Shown: positions 47,129 through 59,446 of the stretch, piece after piece | Layout of the letters: each line of letters starts with the position of its first letter | Numbering within the stretch: position 1 is the first letter of the stretch | DNA from: Chlorophyllum brunneum | Lineage: Eukaryota; Basidiomycota; Agaricomycetes; Agaricales; Agaricaceae | NCBI GenBank assembly: GCA_963576785.1 | Contig: OY756140.1 | Coordinates: 3,472,001 to 3,536,000, forward strand | Length of the DNA stretch: 64,000 bases | Reading direction: 5' to 3' | The notes under the pieces: generated by a model | Told to the model about the DNA's origin: nothing | What the model saw: the letters and a program-made list of their open reading frames with translations, nothing else | Database searches by the model: none | Position numbers and translations under genes: made by a program

Positions 47129-49250
47129 TTAGCCATGGGATATCCCTGCAAAAGATATCAGCATAACCTCAGACAGATCAGTACCGATATCACATACTGA
47201 TGCGAAACGGCTAGCGGGCGTTGGTTTCTCTGCTGCTACAGTGCTAAGAGATGAACCCTCCTTTGTGGTAAACTCTCGCCATTGAACGAATTTATCAAAG
47301 TCGCTGGAGCGGAGCGGGATGACCCTGAGACCAGCACAACAAAACGACTCAACAAGGGCACCTGTATCAGGGTCATCACAGAGTGTATCCGATGCTGACT
47401 CCACACTGCCAGGATCGGCTGCAAGGTCTACTTGATCGTACTCGGTGTTTGGAGTCGTAGCTGGCCCAGTCTCTTCAAGCAAAGAGCTGGCTTCCGCAGC
47501 GGTGTTCTGAAGCCAAGTAGTGATGCGAGCAGTCTGGTTCTCAGCAACCGTCATTGGCTTTGCCATTCGTTCTGGGACTAAACAAGGTCAGCAGTGTGTA
47601 TGGTCACGAATGATGGTATAATCAGACTTACCATTCAACCAATCAACGTCTCCTGCCACACCATCAGCTATGACTGCTGGCGCCTGCCCATCCTGCTGGT
47701 ATACACCTCGTGGTGGAAATACATACCCACCGCCACTACCACCACCACTTCCACTTCCACTTGTCTTTCTCCATCCATCATCTGGATCATCATCATCACG
47801 ACGAACGTTGTTCTTACCCCCATTTTCCTCAGCTCCTGTCTTCTTTTGCCTCTTTGAAGATACCTCGATGGAGCAGTTGAGCGCTTAGTCTGTTTAGCAG
47901 ATTTGCGTGCGGTTGTCCATATTTCGCGAGGCATCGTATCATCCACATGGACGGATTCAGAAATGTGGCCAAGAAGCTTGCTTGTACTGTCGTCTGATGG
48001 CTGGGGTAAATAACAGATGAGCTCGTTGAGGGTTCTGTCAAGCACACTTGTCCAAGCCTGGACAAACCAGTCATGAAAATACGCTATGGCATCGTCATCA
48101 ACATCAATGATAGGTTGGGTCGGACCAGATTGGACAGGCACTCTAGAGGCCCTGCGGTTATCACAGTAACGGGCGAGACTAAAGAGGTTGTGGGCATACA
48201 TGCATTTGTGTATGTATCCAGAAATTTGCGGAGGGTGAGAGCTGACGTGTTGTAGGGAATAGTAAAATCTGTGGGATGCAGTGTAACAAAACCAGGCAAT
48301 GCTTGTGATGGAGATAAAAGCGGGAGACCTAAGGGACCTGGTCCACAATCCAGGTCACCATTTGGATTTATGTCCTTGACCTCCTTGACCTCGATAACGA
48401 CAAGATTTCTGTTGAGTCGAGCTATCCGTTGGAACCGGGAACCAAGTACACTCAGACCCCGCCAGGCCCCAGATGCATGGAATGCCGCCTCCTGATATGC
48501 TAATTCTTGAGCCAGTCCTTGTCTCCACTTTGACTCAGCATCTGCCATAGGAGCTCCAAATGAATCAGATAGACTTGGGCCGATGAAGAGATTGATTAAA
48601 ACGAGCTTTAGTTCGGCTGTACCAACTGCAAGGCTAGTCATCAAATCTTCTGTTTTGATATCAACCATGAGCGTCCAATCAGGAAGGCGTATTCCGACTC
48701 GAGAGGATGAGTCTGTGGACCGGGTGATCACAGATCTGATTGTTGCGGTGACTGGGGTGGATGTAGAGCTTGCAGACGAGGGTGTTGAGAGTGAATGTGC
48801 AAGGTCAGGAACATCCTGTTGGGCTTATGCGGTGTCAGAATAAGCAGGAGAATACAAGAAGTTGCAAGGCTCACCGTTGGGTAGCTTCTTTTCTTGTATG
48901 CGTTCTGCATATAACTTGCGGGTGACCTCAGCCAGTGTGGTGCCACTGTACGCTCCATCGCCATGCACGGTCCAGAGTGCTACATCTGAGCCTGGTACAC
49001 CTGTTGCCTTGAGGAACTCCTCTGAAATCAATGTCTTTGGAGTAAGAAACATGTCTCCATATAAGGAAAAGAGACGGCGCGAGTATTCTTCCTCCTTTGT
49101 TTTTACTGGATGACATGATGAGATATATAGGAGAACTAACGCCCTTTGGATAGATAGGTAAACAGTGTCATCTGGTTTGGGGTGGGCGATATTGAAGTAG
49201 TCTGAAAGTTTGTGATCAAGATTGGGGTAGACAGGAGGGTCAAACACCAA
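47129..49250 (-). CDS. Unrecognised multi-exon protein
   Basis: Spliced minus-strand gene of unknown family. Exon 1 (from 49250) reads MVFDPPVYPNLDHKLSDYFN, then LSIQRALVLLYISSCHPVKT, then GDGAYSGTTLAEVTRKLYAE; its intron (GTGAGC to CATAAG) joins KLPNA to QQDVPDLAHS. Exon 2 has VGIRLPDWTLMVDIKTEDLM, AQELAYQEAAFHASG and RNLVVIEVKEVKDINPNGDL. A frame change near 48250 leads to GYIHKCMYAHNLFSLARYCD and DDDAIAYFHDWFVQAWTSVL. A GTAAGA intron then leads to a Gly/Ser run, YVFPPRGVYQQDGQAPAVIA, and a last exon PERMAKPMTVAENQTARITT ending at 47129. The VVIEVKEV strand after a VDIKTED strand faintly recalls nuclease-like folds, but I do not assign one. The splice near 48250 was not resolved, so a frameshift there is possible. 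Confidence 0.5.
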
Positions 49251-49717
49251 TCATGATTTATGTACAATTATGATCTGAAACAATATATTATTAGAATGGT
49301 AAACTCATACCTAGCACAAAAACTTTGGAAACCAGTCGTACTCGAGCTACCCAAATGTAATACACTCGTAGTATATGTTGTGCATCCGAGATAGACCGCC
49401 CTGGTAGTACAGTGCTAACAATTCTACCGGGATCATCAACAGCTCGTTGTAAAGAAGGTTTGCCATGGATAAGGGAAGTCCTGAAGATGGATCAAAGACA
49501 GGAAGCATGCGTTTGGCCTTTGATCAGGCGCTGAGCAAGAGGACCCTTCATCGGCGAATGCTTCGACGAATGCAGTGGGCTTCACCTCTACACATTGCTG
49601 CGGCTTCTGCCTGACGAATTTTCACTGAACGACATTGCACCCTGGACTTGTTTGCCTGTAGATATATGAACCCTCAGAGTACACGTTCTATAAAGCTTGC
49701 GGATGGCGTAATCAAAT
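49251..49717. other. Intergenic between co-directional genes
   Basis: It contains the 3' end of the dioxygenase gene and the promoter of the unrecognised gene. No other gene is supported. Confidence 0.4.
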
Positions 49718-51232
49718 CTACGGTATTACTAGATCATCCAAGGTACTGTACTGGCCTAATCCCCACTCCCAACGCGCGGCCTTTCTCCCTAGCATCTCAC
49801 GAAAGCCATCAGGATCCGCTGCTTCAAATTCGGCTTCTGTACGAAAGCCGTTTTCAACGAAGCGGAAGATTCCTCCGGGAGAGTAGAAAGCCAATGATGC
49901 GCGAGCATCATTTTCCGGTATCGGTATGTTGCTGTGTGTTATCAATGATGAGGGAATCAGGATTGTCGACGCGGGTGGAAACTCGACCACAAGGCGGGGC
50001 TCATGTAAGACCAGATGTCCGCCTAAGAGAGGGTTGAAGTTTCCCAATGCTACTATGGCGCACCATCCAAACGCCAAATTCATGCTGTCACGATGAGGGA
50101 CGGTGAAAGCTCTTGGGCCATAGTTCGTCGAGAAACATGCGAAAGCGGTATCGTCACTGATGGGTTTGAGCCCCAGAGCCTCTCGCTGCGTCAGAAGCTT
50201 GTTCATGTTTGCCTTGTAATAGCTGTGCAAGGAGGGGGCCCATATATCAAATGCTTCTACATAATGCTCAAGTCAGAGCATATAGTAGCAGTAAAGTACA
50301 AGACTTACGGTCGCAGTATCCCAAAATCCGTTTAACCGCTCGAGATTCCAACAAGTCCCATGAGATCCGGCCGACGTCCTTTTCTACATGCAAGTTGCGA
50401 GCTGACCGCATGCCTTGGGCATATGTGATACCCACATCAGCCGTCCGATATTGTCCTCGCTGATGGAAGCGCTGTTTTGTTGGAAATTCAACTTGATCCG
50501 CATAACCGTTCATGACCTCGAATAGCTCAAGGCAATCTCCAACATAGGTGTCGTCCCTGGGACGACCTGCCAAGACTCCTATGACCCTCTTCTTGTCGTC
50601 CAATAGGGGTATGGGATTCTGTCCTGATCCGATGTGAACAATCGCAGTCACTCAAACACTTGTTCGCTTACCGTTCCAGTTAACCAACTTGTACCCTTGC
50701 ATAACGTGTTGGTCAAGAACAAGCGGCTGATACAGGTTCGGGTGCTGATGTAGGGCGTAATGTGCCCCGTGTTGAACGTGGTACGCAGTGAGATTGACGG
50801 TGGTCTGAAGCTGTACGCTGGATTTCACGACGGCTTGACGGGTGTCTTTGGAAGCTCCTTGTCCACCGCTCTTACTGCGTTGCTTGCGCTCCCGTCGTCG
50901 TCGATGTGAGCCTGCGTTCTTGCCCGGTCGCTTGCTGTAGACATTAGTTTTTGTGGCAGGGGCGCTGCGGTCGGATTCTTCGCAATCGACAACGCTTGCA
51001 GGACGTTTAGACCCCTGGGACGCCTGCAATGTTTCTGGGTCTCTATACAGATCTTCCGTGTCAACCGCCTGTTTCATCAGGTCTGCCAACGAAGGCGTGA
51101 CAACGAAATGAATTGCATGTACGCCCGCATATTCTCGGCCAGACCTTGTCTGAAAAATCGGGTATTAACATTTGAAGCAAGTCAACGTACCGTTCGGACT
51201 TGGTATTGGATTAATTGTGCGCAATCGGACAT
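49718..51232 (-). CDS. 2OG-Fe(II) dioxygenase, probable fungal TET/JBP type
   Basis: Four exons (51232-51191, 51149-50672, 50623-50309, 50253-49718) sum to 1,371 nt and 456 residues. The N-terminus (SDCAQLIQYQVRTTRSGREY, VVTPSLADLMKQAV) is followed by a basic tract of a nuclear type (KRPGKNAGSHRRRRERKQRS). The middle contains GVLAGRPRDDTYVGDCLELF. The C-terminal double-stranded beta-helix has the HxD iron ligands in TVPHRDSMNLAFGWCAIVAL, then LGGHLVLHEPRLVVEFPPAS, the distal His in LIPSSLITHSNIPI and the 2-oxoglutarate-binding Arg in RASLAFYSPGGIFRF. Family knowledge: basidiomycetes carry expanded TET/JBP families that oxidise 5-methylcytosine and are often linked to KDZ transposons. All four catalytic positions are present. 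No KDZ transposase is in the window. Activity on DNA is inferred. Confidence 0.72.
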
Positions 51233-51900
51233 GGAGGACCAATGGCAGATGTGACAAGGTCAACCGTCCAGAAAAAGAGAGGTAACAACACTGGTTCACT
51301 GACTAGGTCCGCGGGGGCAGTCGTAGGTCAGTTCAACGGTGTTGTCGGAACGGAGGGATAATCCGGATGGGATCGGCCTTCTCCCCATCCCGAATGCCGG
51401 AACTCCAACGTTATCATGAGACGTGTGTGAGGCGAGTAACGGCTAGCTTCTCACATTGGTGAACCCACTATGAGAGCGAAAGAGTTCGAGAGCATGGGAG
51501 TACTGGGGAATCCATCGGGTGGGGGAGCACTGGGAATCCCAGCACGTCAGGTCCGAGAGCAAGTGTCCAGGTTGAGGCGATAGGGTAGACGGACGTCTAT
51601 GATACGTAAACCAGCCACCGACGACCAAGCCGTACACTTACTATTGATGTCATCCAAAGGATTCGAGGTGGTGACACATGACTGGCGTAAATATAGCCCA
51701 GGACTTCTAAGAATACAGCACTGACTTTCGTCTATTCCTCTCCCATCGAACCATGCCCCTTAATATCTACAAATCAGTAAACCTACGTTGTTACAAAGAT
51801 AGTGCAAAGACTAATAAATCAAACCATCCAAGTCCGTTCTCCAATGCAATCAATACACCCAAAGGATCCCATCGCGCCGAAGTTGAAACAATCACCAGTC
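51233..51900. other. Intergenic, promoter of the dioxygenase gene
   Basis: No gene is recognised between the dioxygenase start and the 3' end of WDR59. Confidence 0.4.
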
Positions 51901-54900
51901 TCACGACAAAATTAACGATGTCGGAAGTGGCGGCGAAAATGCAAGTCTCGTCGACGGTCGAGTCAAATTACTCTCCTGACTCGAATACGGTATTCCGTTA
52001 CACCAACATCCACATCCGGTCGGACAAATCGGTACTTCCAATGCATCCCAACATGATATATGCGAGACATGATGGCAGTGTAGACAATTCCTCGAAAGAC
52101 CTGATGATGATATATTAAATATATACGTTAGCATAGATACGTCGCTAAGTAACATACCTTTGACAGGTAGTCGACAGATGGAACATAGGGACATTGTCCT
52201 GGGTACATGACATGCATGACATCCGATGCTCTTGTCACGAATAACTTGTCCACAATGAGTGCACGTTTGTACAATGCCTAAGAGTAGATTAATTGCCCAT
52301 CCTCGGCGAAACGATCATCTCAGGACGAGGACTCACCAATTTGATAATGCACACCCTTATTCTCGTCCTTCACATGATCCCTCTTATTCACAGTCTTCAA
52401 CAACTGAATCCTTTTCTCATACATCTGCCACCGAAACAACAACTCCGCATATACATGCACATGAGCAAGAAGCTGCCTAATAAAATCATCCGTAAACACG
52501 GGTTTCGGTCTGAAAACCACACAATGAGTGTCCTGACAACGACCACACAAAACATAAAAACGGCTCACTTTTCTTCATCCGGTGCCTCAAACACCACAAA
52601 CTGCTTCTCACTAACACCGCTTACACCACTAACCCCGCTCTGATTCGAACTGGTCCATCTCAAATTCGGTGGTCTCTTCCCATCACCACCGCCAGCCGAC
52701 GAAGACGACACCGTCGCAATCGGTCCAGATCCACCAGAAATAGACGGTCTAACCTGATGTGGCGGAGGCCCCATCTCTGTCCACGATCGCGACGTAACAC
52801 TCGAAGACATCATCAACAAATACGAATCTTTTCGTTTTCTATACCCCTGACCCACAACTCCTACAGGTGATTCCGGTACCTTCAACTTCTCAGACGAAGA
52901 ACCAATAGATTGTTTATCCGATTGTACCAGTTGGTCTGTAGGTGGGGTTAAAGTCGGGTGAAAGGTATCTTGAACAAATTGTCGACCAGTATTGAATATA
53001 TTAGCCCAAGAACCTCGCGAAGAAGTCGAAGACGAGAGTGAAGGAGCCAGTGCTGGTGCAAGTGTCGGAGCGATAGGGGAAGGTAAACGACCCAATGCAG
53101 GTGAAGGTGGTTGTTGATTAAGTCCTTGTGCGATAGTAAAGTAATCCAGAGCACTCATCCTCGGACTGCGAATGGACGATGGTAGTACGTTTATCGAAGG
53201 TCTGTGAGGTGGAGGCGGTGCCCTCGGAGGGACAGTCATCGTCGCATAAGGTGTCTGCAATATCAAGACAGCCAACATTGCCAACATCTGAACATCCTTG
53301 TTCTTTGCAAAATCATCATATCTTTAAACCATGTCAGCAACAGCCAACGATACCCAACTAAGCACTCACATCTTCATAAACATCTGCTTCGCCAACCTTT
53401 CACATTCTACGTTCACCCATTTCCCCAACGGACCAATATCCCGCAACAACACCAGCAGAGTCCTCCACACCTTTTCATGATCATACCTCCTGTACTCCCT
53501 CGCAACTTTCGCATTCACTTCACAAACCCTCCCCAGTGAATCCGCCTCAAACACATACTCCGCACCAACCTTCTTGTCGGGCCCCGCAAGCCAATTGATA
53601 TTTGACACATACATCATACTCCGTCGCACTTGTATCATCGCAGCATGATTGCTCGTTTGACCAGCCGGAGTACGTTGTTCTCCTACACCACCTTTAAAAT
53701 CGAATTCCCTCCTATCTTTGTGTTGGGAGAGTACAAGAACGCCCGTCGCCACACGAACCATCTCATCACCTCTCTGTTGTCGTCGACTATCCGTAACATC
53801 CGTCCGATCAACAGCGGCAAGCGTGAGTCGTCGAAGTGCATCCGAAAGAAGTGCCGGAGAGGAAAACATTCGTGATTTCGAAGGTTCAATTTGTTGTTGC
53901 TGTTGCTGAAATCGCTCTTCTTCATCTTGTTGCGTTGATTGTTGTTGTGGCTGTGTAGCAGATTCACAATGCTTCGCACCTGAAATATTCCGCAGTACAG
54001 GTCTCGCGAGACGTGGAGGAGCACGGAAGAAACATATCAATTCACCTATACATTATCAGTATATTCCGTTCTTACAACTTTACCAGTGAAAGCACTCACC
54101 ATTGGGGCCAAAGGTACCCTGAGTCGTTCTCGGCTCCGCCAAATTCTTATGATTCCTCAACAAAGACACCGTAACCTCCTTTGGCTTACCCCCCGGCATT
54201 GTGGTCCCAGTGGTAGTTGCAGCTGGAGGAGCATCATCATCCGAAGACTCTCCATCCATGAGTGAAGGTCGACCCGACGGGTCCTCTTCATCCCCAAACA
54301 ATAAAAACCTTAAACAAGCCTCCAAACATGGTCGTTTGCGTTCTCTGATAGCTTTTAGACGTTTAAGCATGAATGCACGATCTTTCAGTGAAACTAGGGG
54401 GCTGCGTTCGACGTCAAGGAAAGGTGTTCCTTCTGGATGACCCGCTTGTGGATATTCCCTCGGGAAAGTAAGTGTTATACGGATAAAAACCGAAGAGCGT
54501 TCGCCCCATGGGCCATGAAGTCCCAATGTGCAACTTCGTTTCTTCGCCAAGTCATGCTATTGCAGGAGTAAGTAATCTAGCGTAGCCGGCCAGAGATGAA
54601 AGACAAACTTTCTCAAGTTTGATCTTCGACGACGCCAATTTAGTCAACACCGACGTAATCCTACACAACCCATCCATCAGTTCTACGCAAGAATGAGAGC
54701 GGGATTTCACATACTCATCTTGCAAAGGCTGATTCTCTGTCTCTTTCTTATCATCCGAAGTCCGGCTTCTACTTGGACTGGTCCTCCTCCTACTCCCATC
54801 CTGACCCCGAATCTGACTCTGATTCTGAGTTTCCATCCTACCTCGAATCTGATCCTTTCCATGAGGACCCACAGCCTCCTGCTGCACCTGCGCCTGACTC

Positions 54901-57313
54901 GACAAATCCAACCCCGAAGCCGCTCTCGAAGTCGAATTCATCCTCGAATTCCCAGCACTATCCGCACCACTCGCAGCACCTGAACTACTCTCCCTTCTAC
55001 TACCCCCAACTTTCACATTAGAAAGCCAAGTAAACGCATCCATGCGCGCAACACTCTTTCCACCAACATTCCCTCTACTCATCGTCAACCCTCTACCACG
55101 ATCGCGGTCTACCGCAATGGGTTTCGTTGTGCTTCCAATCATGAGATTGGAACTGTGTGGTAGAGACATACCAGAACCACTGGTGAATGATGTTCCTGGA
55201 TATGTCTCGAGAGGACTCGCACGAGCGGCGGAACCGACGTGAGGTTGTGCGACTGGATTTGAGGTATGTCGTTGAGGTGGAAGAGGTGCACGAACTTCGG
55301 CCAAAATTGCGCGATTGCCAATTGGATTGGAAAGTGCTGGTGCGGTTCCTTGAGTTTCGGGCGGATTACGGTATGAGATTGTTCCGATTCTTGTTTTCGC
55401 CAGACGTGAGCGACCACGGGTTGGTTCGGGTATGTGGCCGACTTTCTGAAGAACAAGGTGAGTGGAGATGTAGATGAAAACCAAATGACGGCTTACTTGA
55501 AGAGTCTCGTTGTCGACGGGCCAAAAGCGCAGTGTTCTGTCCTTTGACCAAGTAATGAGCTGGAACTCATCTGGTTGGTGGCCGTAAGTAAGTGAGCCGA
55601 CAACATAGAAAATGACGCACCAGGACCTCCCTTCCTCCAAACGAACTCCTTAACTACATCTGTATGTCCTCCAAAGACCTCAACCGGTGCCTCCGAGTCA
55701 TTCCTCGCATACATCTCTAAAGCCGTCTCCCCTCGCTGTGGCAAGCTCAAAAACCCTTGACCAAAAGGTAAATTCAATGCTCTCCACACGGGGTACGTAG
55801 TTTTGATGATGGACTTGGGTTTGAATCCTCCATTCGCGTCGATACAATCATTGATATCCCAGGTTTTGATTGTCTTGCCTAAGGAACAAGTTACCAGCTC
55901 ATTTCGGATATTGTGGGACCAATCGATGCCGTAGATTTTGGCGTCGTGGGCGGTGATACGCGAAATGGGAAGGGAACCTTTCTGGAGGTACAGTTAGCAA
56001 TAAATGCGAGAGTGCGGAGCCAGTGACGAACCCGTCTATCCCATATGAGTACCTCATTGGCGTGAGACGAAGCCAAAATATTACTATCTCTTCGATTCCA
56101 TTTGACCTGGGTGCCACCGGCTGAGATTACAATTCAACTAAGATTCCACATTTAGGAGAGAAAGTATTACCCTTGAACGCAGAAAGACCTGAACTATCTT
56201 CAGCTCAAACCAACACACGATAGACAACCCTTACCAAAGATTGGTCTGCTAGGCTCCCTCAGATCCCAAGCATATACCCATGAGTCTATTCCCGTGCTAG
56301 CTACTATGTCGCATTCCGTCGTATGCCAATTGATGTCGGTTATAGCGCGGTAGTGTGATTTGAGTATGTGTTCGATTGAGGTCTTGCCAACGCGTAAAAG
56401 GTTCCAGATGAGACTGTGGAAAGCATTGGTGAACATAATGAAGCATTAGAGCATACTCACAGTTTTTCGCTCGATGTCGAGACAATGTATTGGTCTCGTT
56501 GAGGGTGAGGATTCCACTGAACGTCCGCAACGTCCCATGTGCCACCCTGAGGAAGGAACCGCGGCACCTCAAGCGGAGATTCCAGATCCAAGATAAATAG
56601 ACCGCGACGTCTACAGAAACGAAGTGTAAGCGCTGGCAACCATGTACATGTGTATTACGCACGCAGCGAGAACTATATCGCGGGAAGAAGGGCTAATACT
56701 CATCTACAACCATTGAGCAGGCGCATAACACGGTCAGAGTATGGAGACTTACGTTCCCAACAGCATCCCCGACCAGGCCCTTCATATCGATCTGTAGACT
56801 GCGCCGAAGATTCGATCCATCCTCAGGAGACGCAGGCTCAGCAGGGGCCTCTGGCAAATCTCTCAGCTCTGAAAACACATCCGCCGAGATGATCCTCTTC
56901 CTAGGCCGTTCCACACTCTCCTGCAACGAAGGACCATGCAAAAGTGAAGTCCGTCGAAGTAAACTCCCAGAATTTGGGTTGGTAAAGTTGAAGTTGAATG
57001 ACGACGCCGAGTTTGGATTACGTTCTAGCGGCGAGAATGAACTGATATCCTCGACTCGGCGTTTTCTATTTCGCTGGGAATAGGAACTAGACATGAACAA
57101 AGTATCTCTGTCGCGGTCGCGTTCTGGGGTTCTTTCAGGTAAAGAAGGCGTCCATGATGGACGTCGTGTGTTGAGATAATTTGAGGACGGTGGGAGGAAT
57201 GATGGTGATGGCTGCGCCTGCCGAGCATCACGCTCCCTATCGCCGAAACTACCTGACTTTGCTGGTGGAGTGAACCGTGGCATGGACGCCAGTTGCGAAC
57301 CTCCGACCGCCAT
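51901..57313 (-). CDS. WDR59: WDR59/Mtc5, GATOR2 (SEACAT) subunit
   Basis: Large multi-exon minus-strand gene. A roughly 190-residue disordered N-terminus (SPERTPERDRDRDTLFMSSS; QRNRKRRVEDISSF) precedes a WD40 propeller: RRGLFILDLESPLEVPRFLP, VQWNPHPQRDQYIVSTSSEK, HYRAITDINWHTTECDIVAS, QVKWNRRDSNILASSHANEV with LIWDRR, DAKIYGIDWSHNIRNELVTC and DEFQLITWSKDRTLRFWPVD. After a Ser-rich linker comes the RWD domain (ELMDGLCRITSVLTKLASSK; KKRSCTLGLHGPWGERSSVF; FPREYPQAGHPEGTPFLDV). The C-terminal part has helical stretches (YEFLFR-like HVYAELLFRWQMYEKRIQLL) and a Cys/His-rich zinc ribbon/RING (CTHCGQ, CSICRLPVKG, CLHCHHVSHISCWDALEV). This WD40-RWD-zinc order is that of WDR59/Mtc5, which relieves inhibition of TORC1 on the vacuole or lysosome in response to amino acids. 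Part of it is copied at 46184-46795. Confidence 0.92.
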
Positions 57314-57427
57314 ATACTGAAGCAGGGTCAGACTGCGCTCAGGGACACCTGACCCAGGCTGTCCCGCAGACTGCGGAGATATTCCTCATAAATATGCTGG
57401 AAATAATCGACGCTCTTTCCTCAGGAT
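57314..57427. promoter_or_regulatory. Bidirectional promoter, WDR59 / serine carboxypeptidase
   Basis: 114 bp separate the two divergent start codons. No TATA consensus stands out. The ATG used for the carboxypeptidase is the one that opens a signal peptide. Confidence 0.5.
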
Positions 57428-59446
57428 ATGAAGTTGTTGGTGTTCTTGCTATTAATCCCTGTTGTGCTCTGCGCCCAACAGTGGCCTCTCAACTCCCCTT
57501 GGCCGGGCAGTCTTTCTGGTACTCCATCTGCATCATGTCCCGGACTCTAGTTCATACGCCACACAGACAATGCTCTCTTCACCCCTCTGAGGACCTGTCA
57601 CTCGTCCCAAGCGAACAGCACATAACTTTGACACATCCAGAATTTCCTAGACACAGAGTCCGAATCAAGAAATCTCACGAATTCTGCGATACAACCGTCT
57701 TGTAAGTATTATGTTTGCTAATCATTCGCCATGTTGCTTAGCTTTTCTACAGTTCGTATTCAGGTTACATAGACGTTGGAGCCCGTCATCTTTTCTTTTC
57801 CTTGTTCGAAAGCCGTAGTGATCCCGACAAGGACGATGTCATATTCTGGACCAACGGCGGTTCGTTTCTGTTCCGCCCAGCCAGCCCAGAGAACACTCTC
57901 TCAAATTTTGGCTATAGGACCTGGATGCTCCTCGTCAGTAGCACTTTATATGGAACTTGGCCCTTGCAGGCTTAAGGATGGCAACACCACCATCTTCCAT
58001 CCCTACTCTTGGAACACCAATGCGAATATATTCTTCATCGATCAACCCGTCGGTGTGGGGTTCTCGTACGCCGACAACGGGGAGGAAGTGGTAAGCGTTC
58101 TCAGAGCGTACGAACCGACAACGAGACAGACGCTTCAGTAGGGCACGACAAAAGAAGCCGCTAAAGATATCGCAAATTTCGTCGCCATCTTTTTCCAGCA
58201 CTTTTCCAAATTCAAAGGACGCGCCTTTCACATGGCCGGCGAATCATATGCGGTACTTCTCGTCCCTATCTTCCTGTAAAAGCACCCTAAACACGCTAAT
58301 ATCAGGGGACGTACCTCCCGATTTTCGCCTCTGAAATTTACGACCAAAATGCTCGCCTTGTCAAAGCAGGTCTTACACCAGTGAACCTGCAATCTGTGAT
58401 GATAGGTTCGTCTAGCCAGAACTCTGTCAATCGACTTTTCCCTCACCCCACCCCTACCCAGGTAATGGTCTAACGGATACGTTCACCCAAGTCATATCCA
58501 GTTATCGGTTCGCGTGTGAATCAATTGCTGTACCCCCAGTCTTGAACATCGAGTACGCCACAATACCCCCTATTGTCAGATCACTTACCAACATACAATA
58601 ATGCAGTACCTGTGTCAAAATGAAACACATCGTACACCCATTCTACCACTTCTTCTAACCTCTATCCATTGAACCTCACCCTAGATCCCTCGATGCAAAC
58701 GATGGGTACAGACCTCCTGTATCGACCACTTTGAACAAACCAACTGTAAAGTTGCTGCCGAGTTCTGTCTCGTTAATATTTGGAAACCCTACTTCGCCTT
58801 CGGTATGAATCCCTACAATATTCGTCTCAAATGCGACGGCGAGGTCGACGAAACCCTTTGCTACCCATCCATCACAAAGTGAGTAAATTGTAAATATACT
58901 ACACCATATATTTAAATGTTCCCCCCGTACTATAAGCAACATCGTCACATTCCTCGACCAACCCCCGACCCGTAACAAACTCGCTATCGACCCCTCCTTC
59001 ACAACCAAAAACTACACCATCTGCAACAAAAACATTGAAAACCTTTTTTTCGATTCCCTCGATTACGCTCATCAAGAAACTCAATTCCACGTCGCCGCAC
59101 TCCTCGAACGTGGAGTTCGCGTTCTAACTTATGTCGGAAATTATGATTGGATTTGTACTTGGTTAGGAATCGAAGCTTGGACTTTGGCATTAGAATGGAG
59201 TGGTAAACAGGTTTTTAATGAACAGGAGTTGAGGGAATGGAAAATTGATGGTAAGAAAGCTGGTGTGGCGAGGAGTGCTGGTGGGTTTACATTTGCTACG
59301 ATTGATGGTGGTGGACATATGGTACGTGGTGTAGTTTGGTTGGAACAGACAAAGCCAATTGATTCTTGTTGGCTCAGGCTCCGTATGATCAGCCGAAAGA
59401 GTCATTGGCACTGGTTCAACGCTGGCTTGCTAGAGAAGATATTTAG
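57428..59446 (+). CDS. Secreted serine carboxypeptidase (S10)
   Basis: Start at 57428 opens a signal peptide ([17 protein letters not shown]). The propeptide contains [20 protein letters not shown]. The catalytic domain shows [66 protein letters not shown], the nucleophile Ser in [20 protein letters not shown], the Asp in [16 protein letters not shown] and the His in ATIDGGGHM, ending [11 protein letters not shown]. The triad is complete. It removes C-terminal residues at acidic pH in vacuole or medium. The last intron runs from GTACGT after GGHM to GCTCCGTATG. To join the signal-peptide frame to the propeptide frame an unusually short intron (33 or 41 nt, ending at the AG at about 57552) is needed; otherwise there is a frameshift. 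Confidence 0.85.

Noticed and set aside
53204..53539. Plus-strand frames opposite the WDR59 coding sequence
   Set aside because: Low-complexity His/Gln/Pro readings are antisense shadows of Ser/Pro-rich and helical WDR59 exons.
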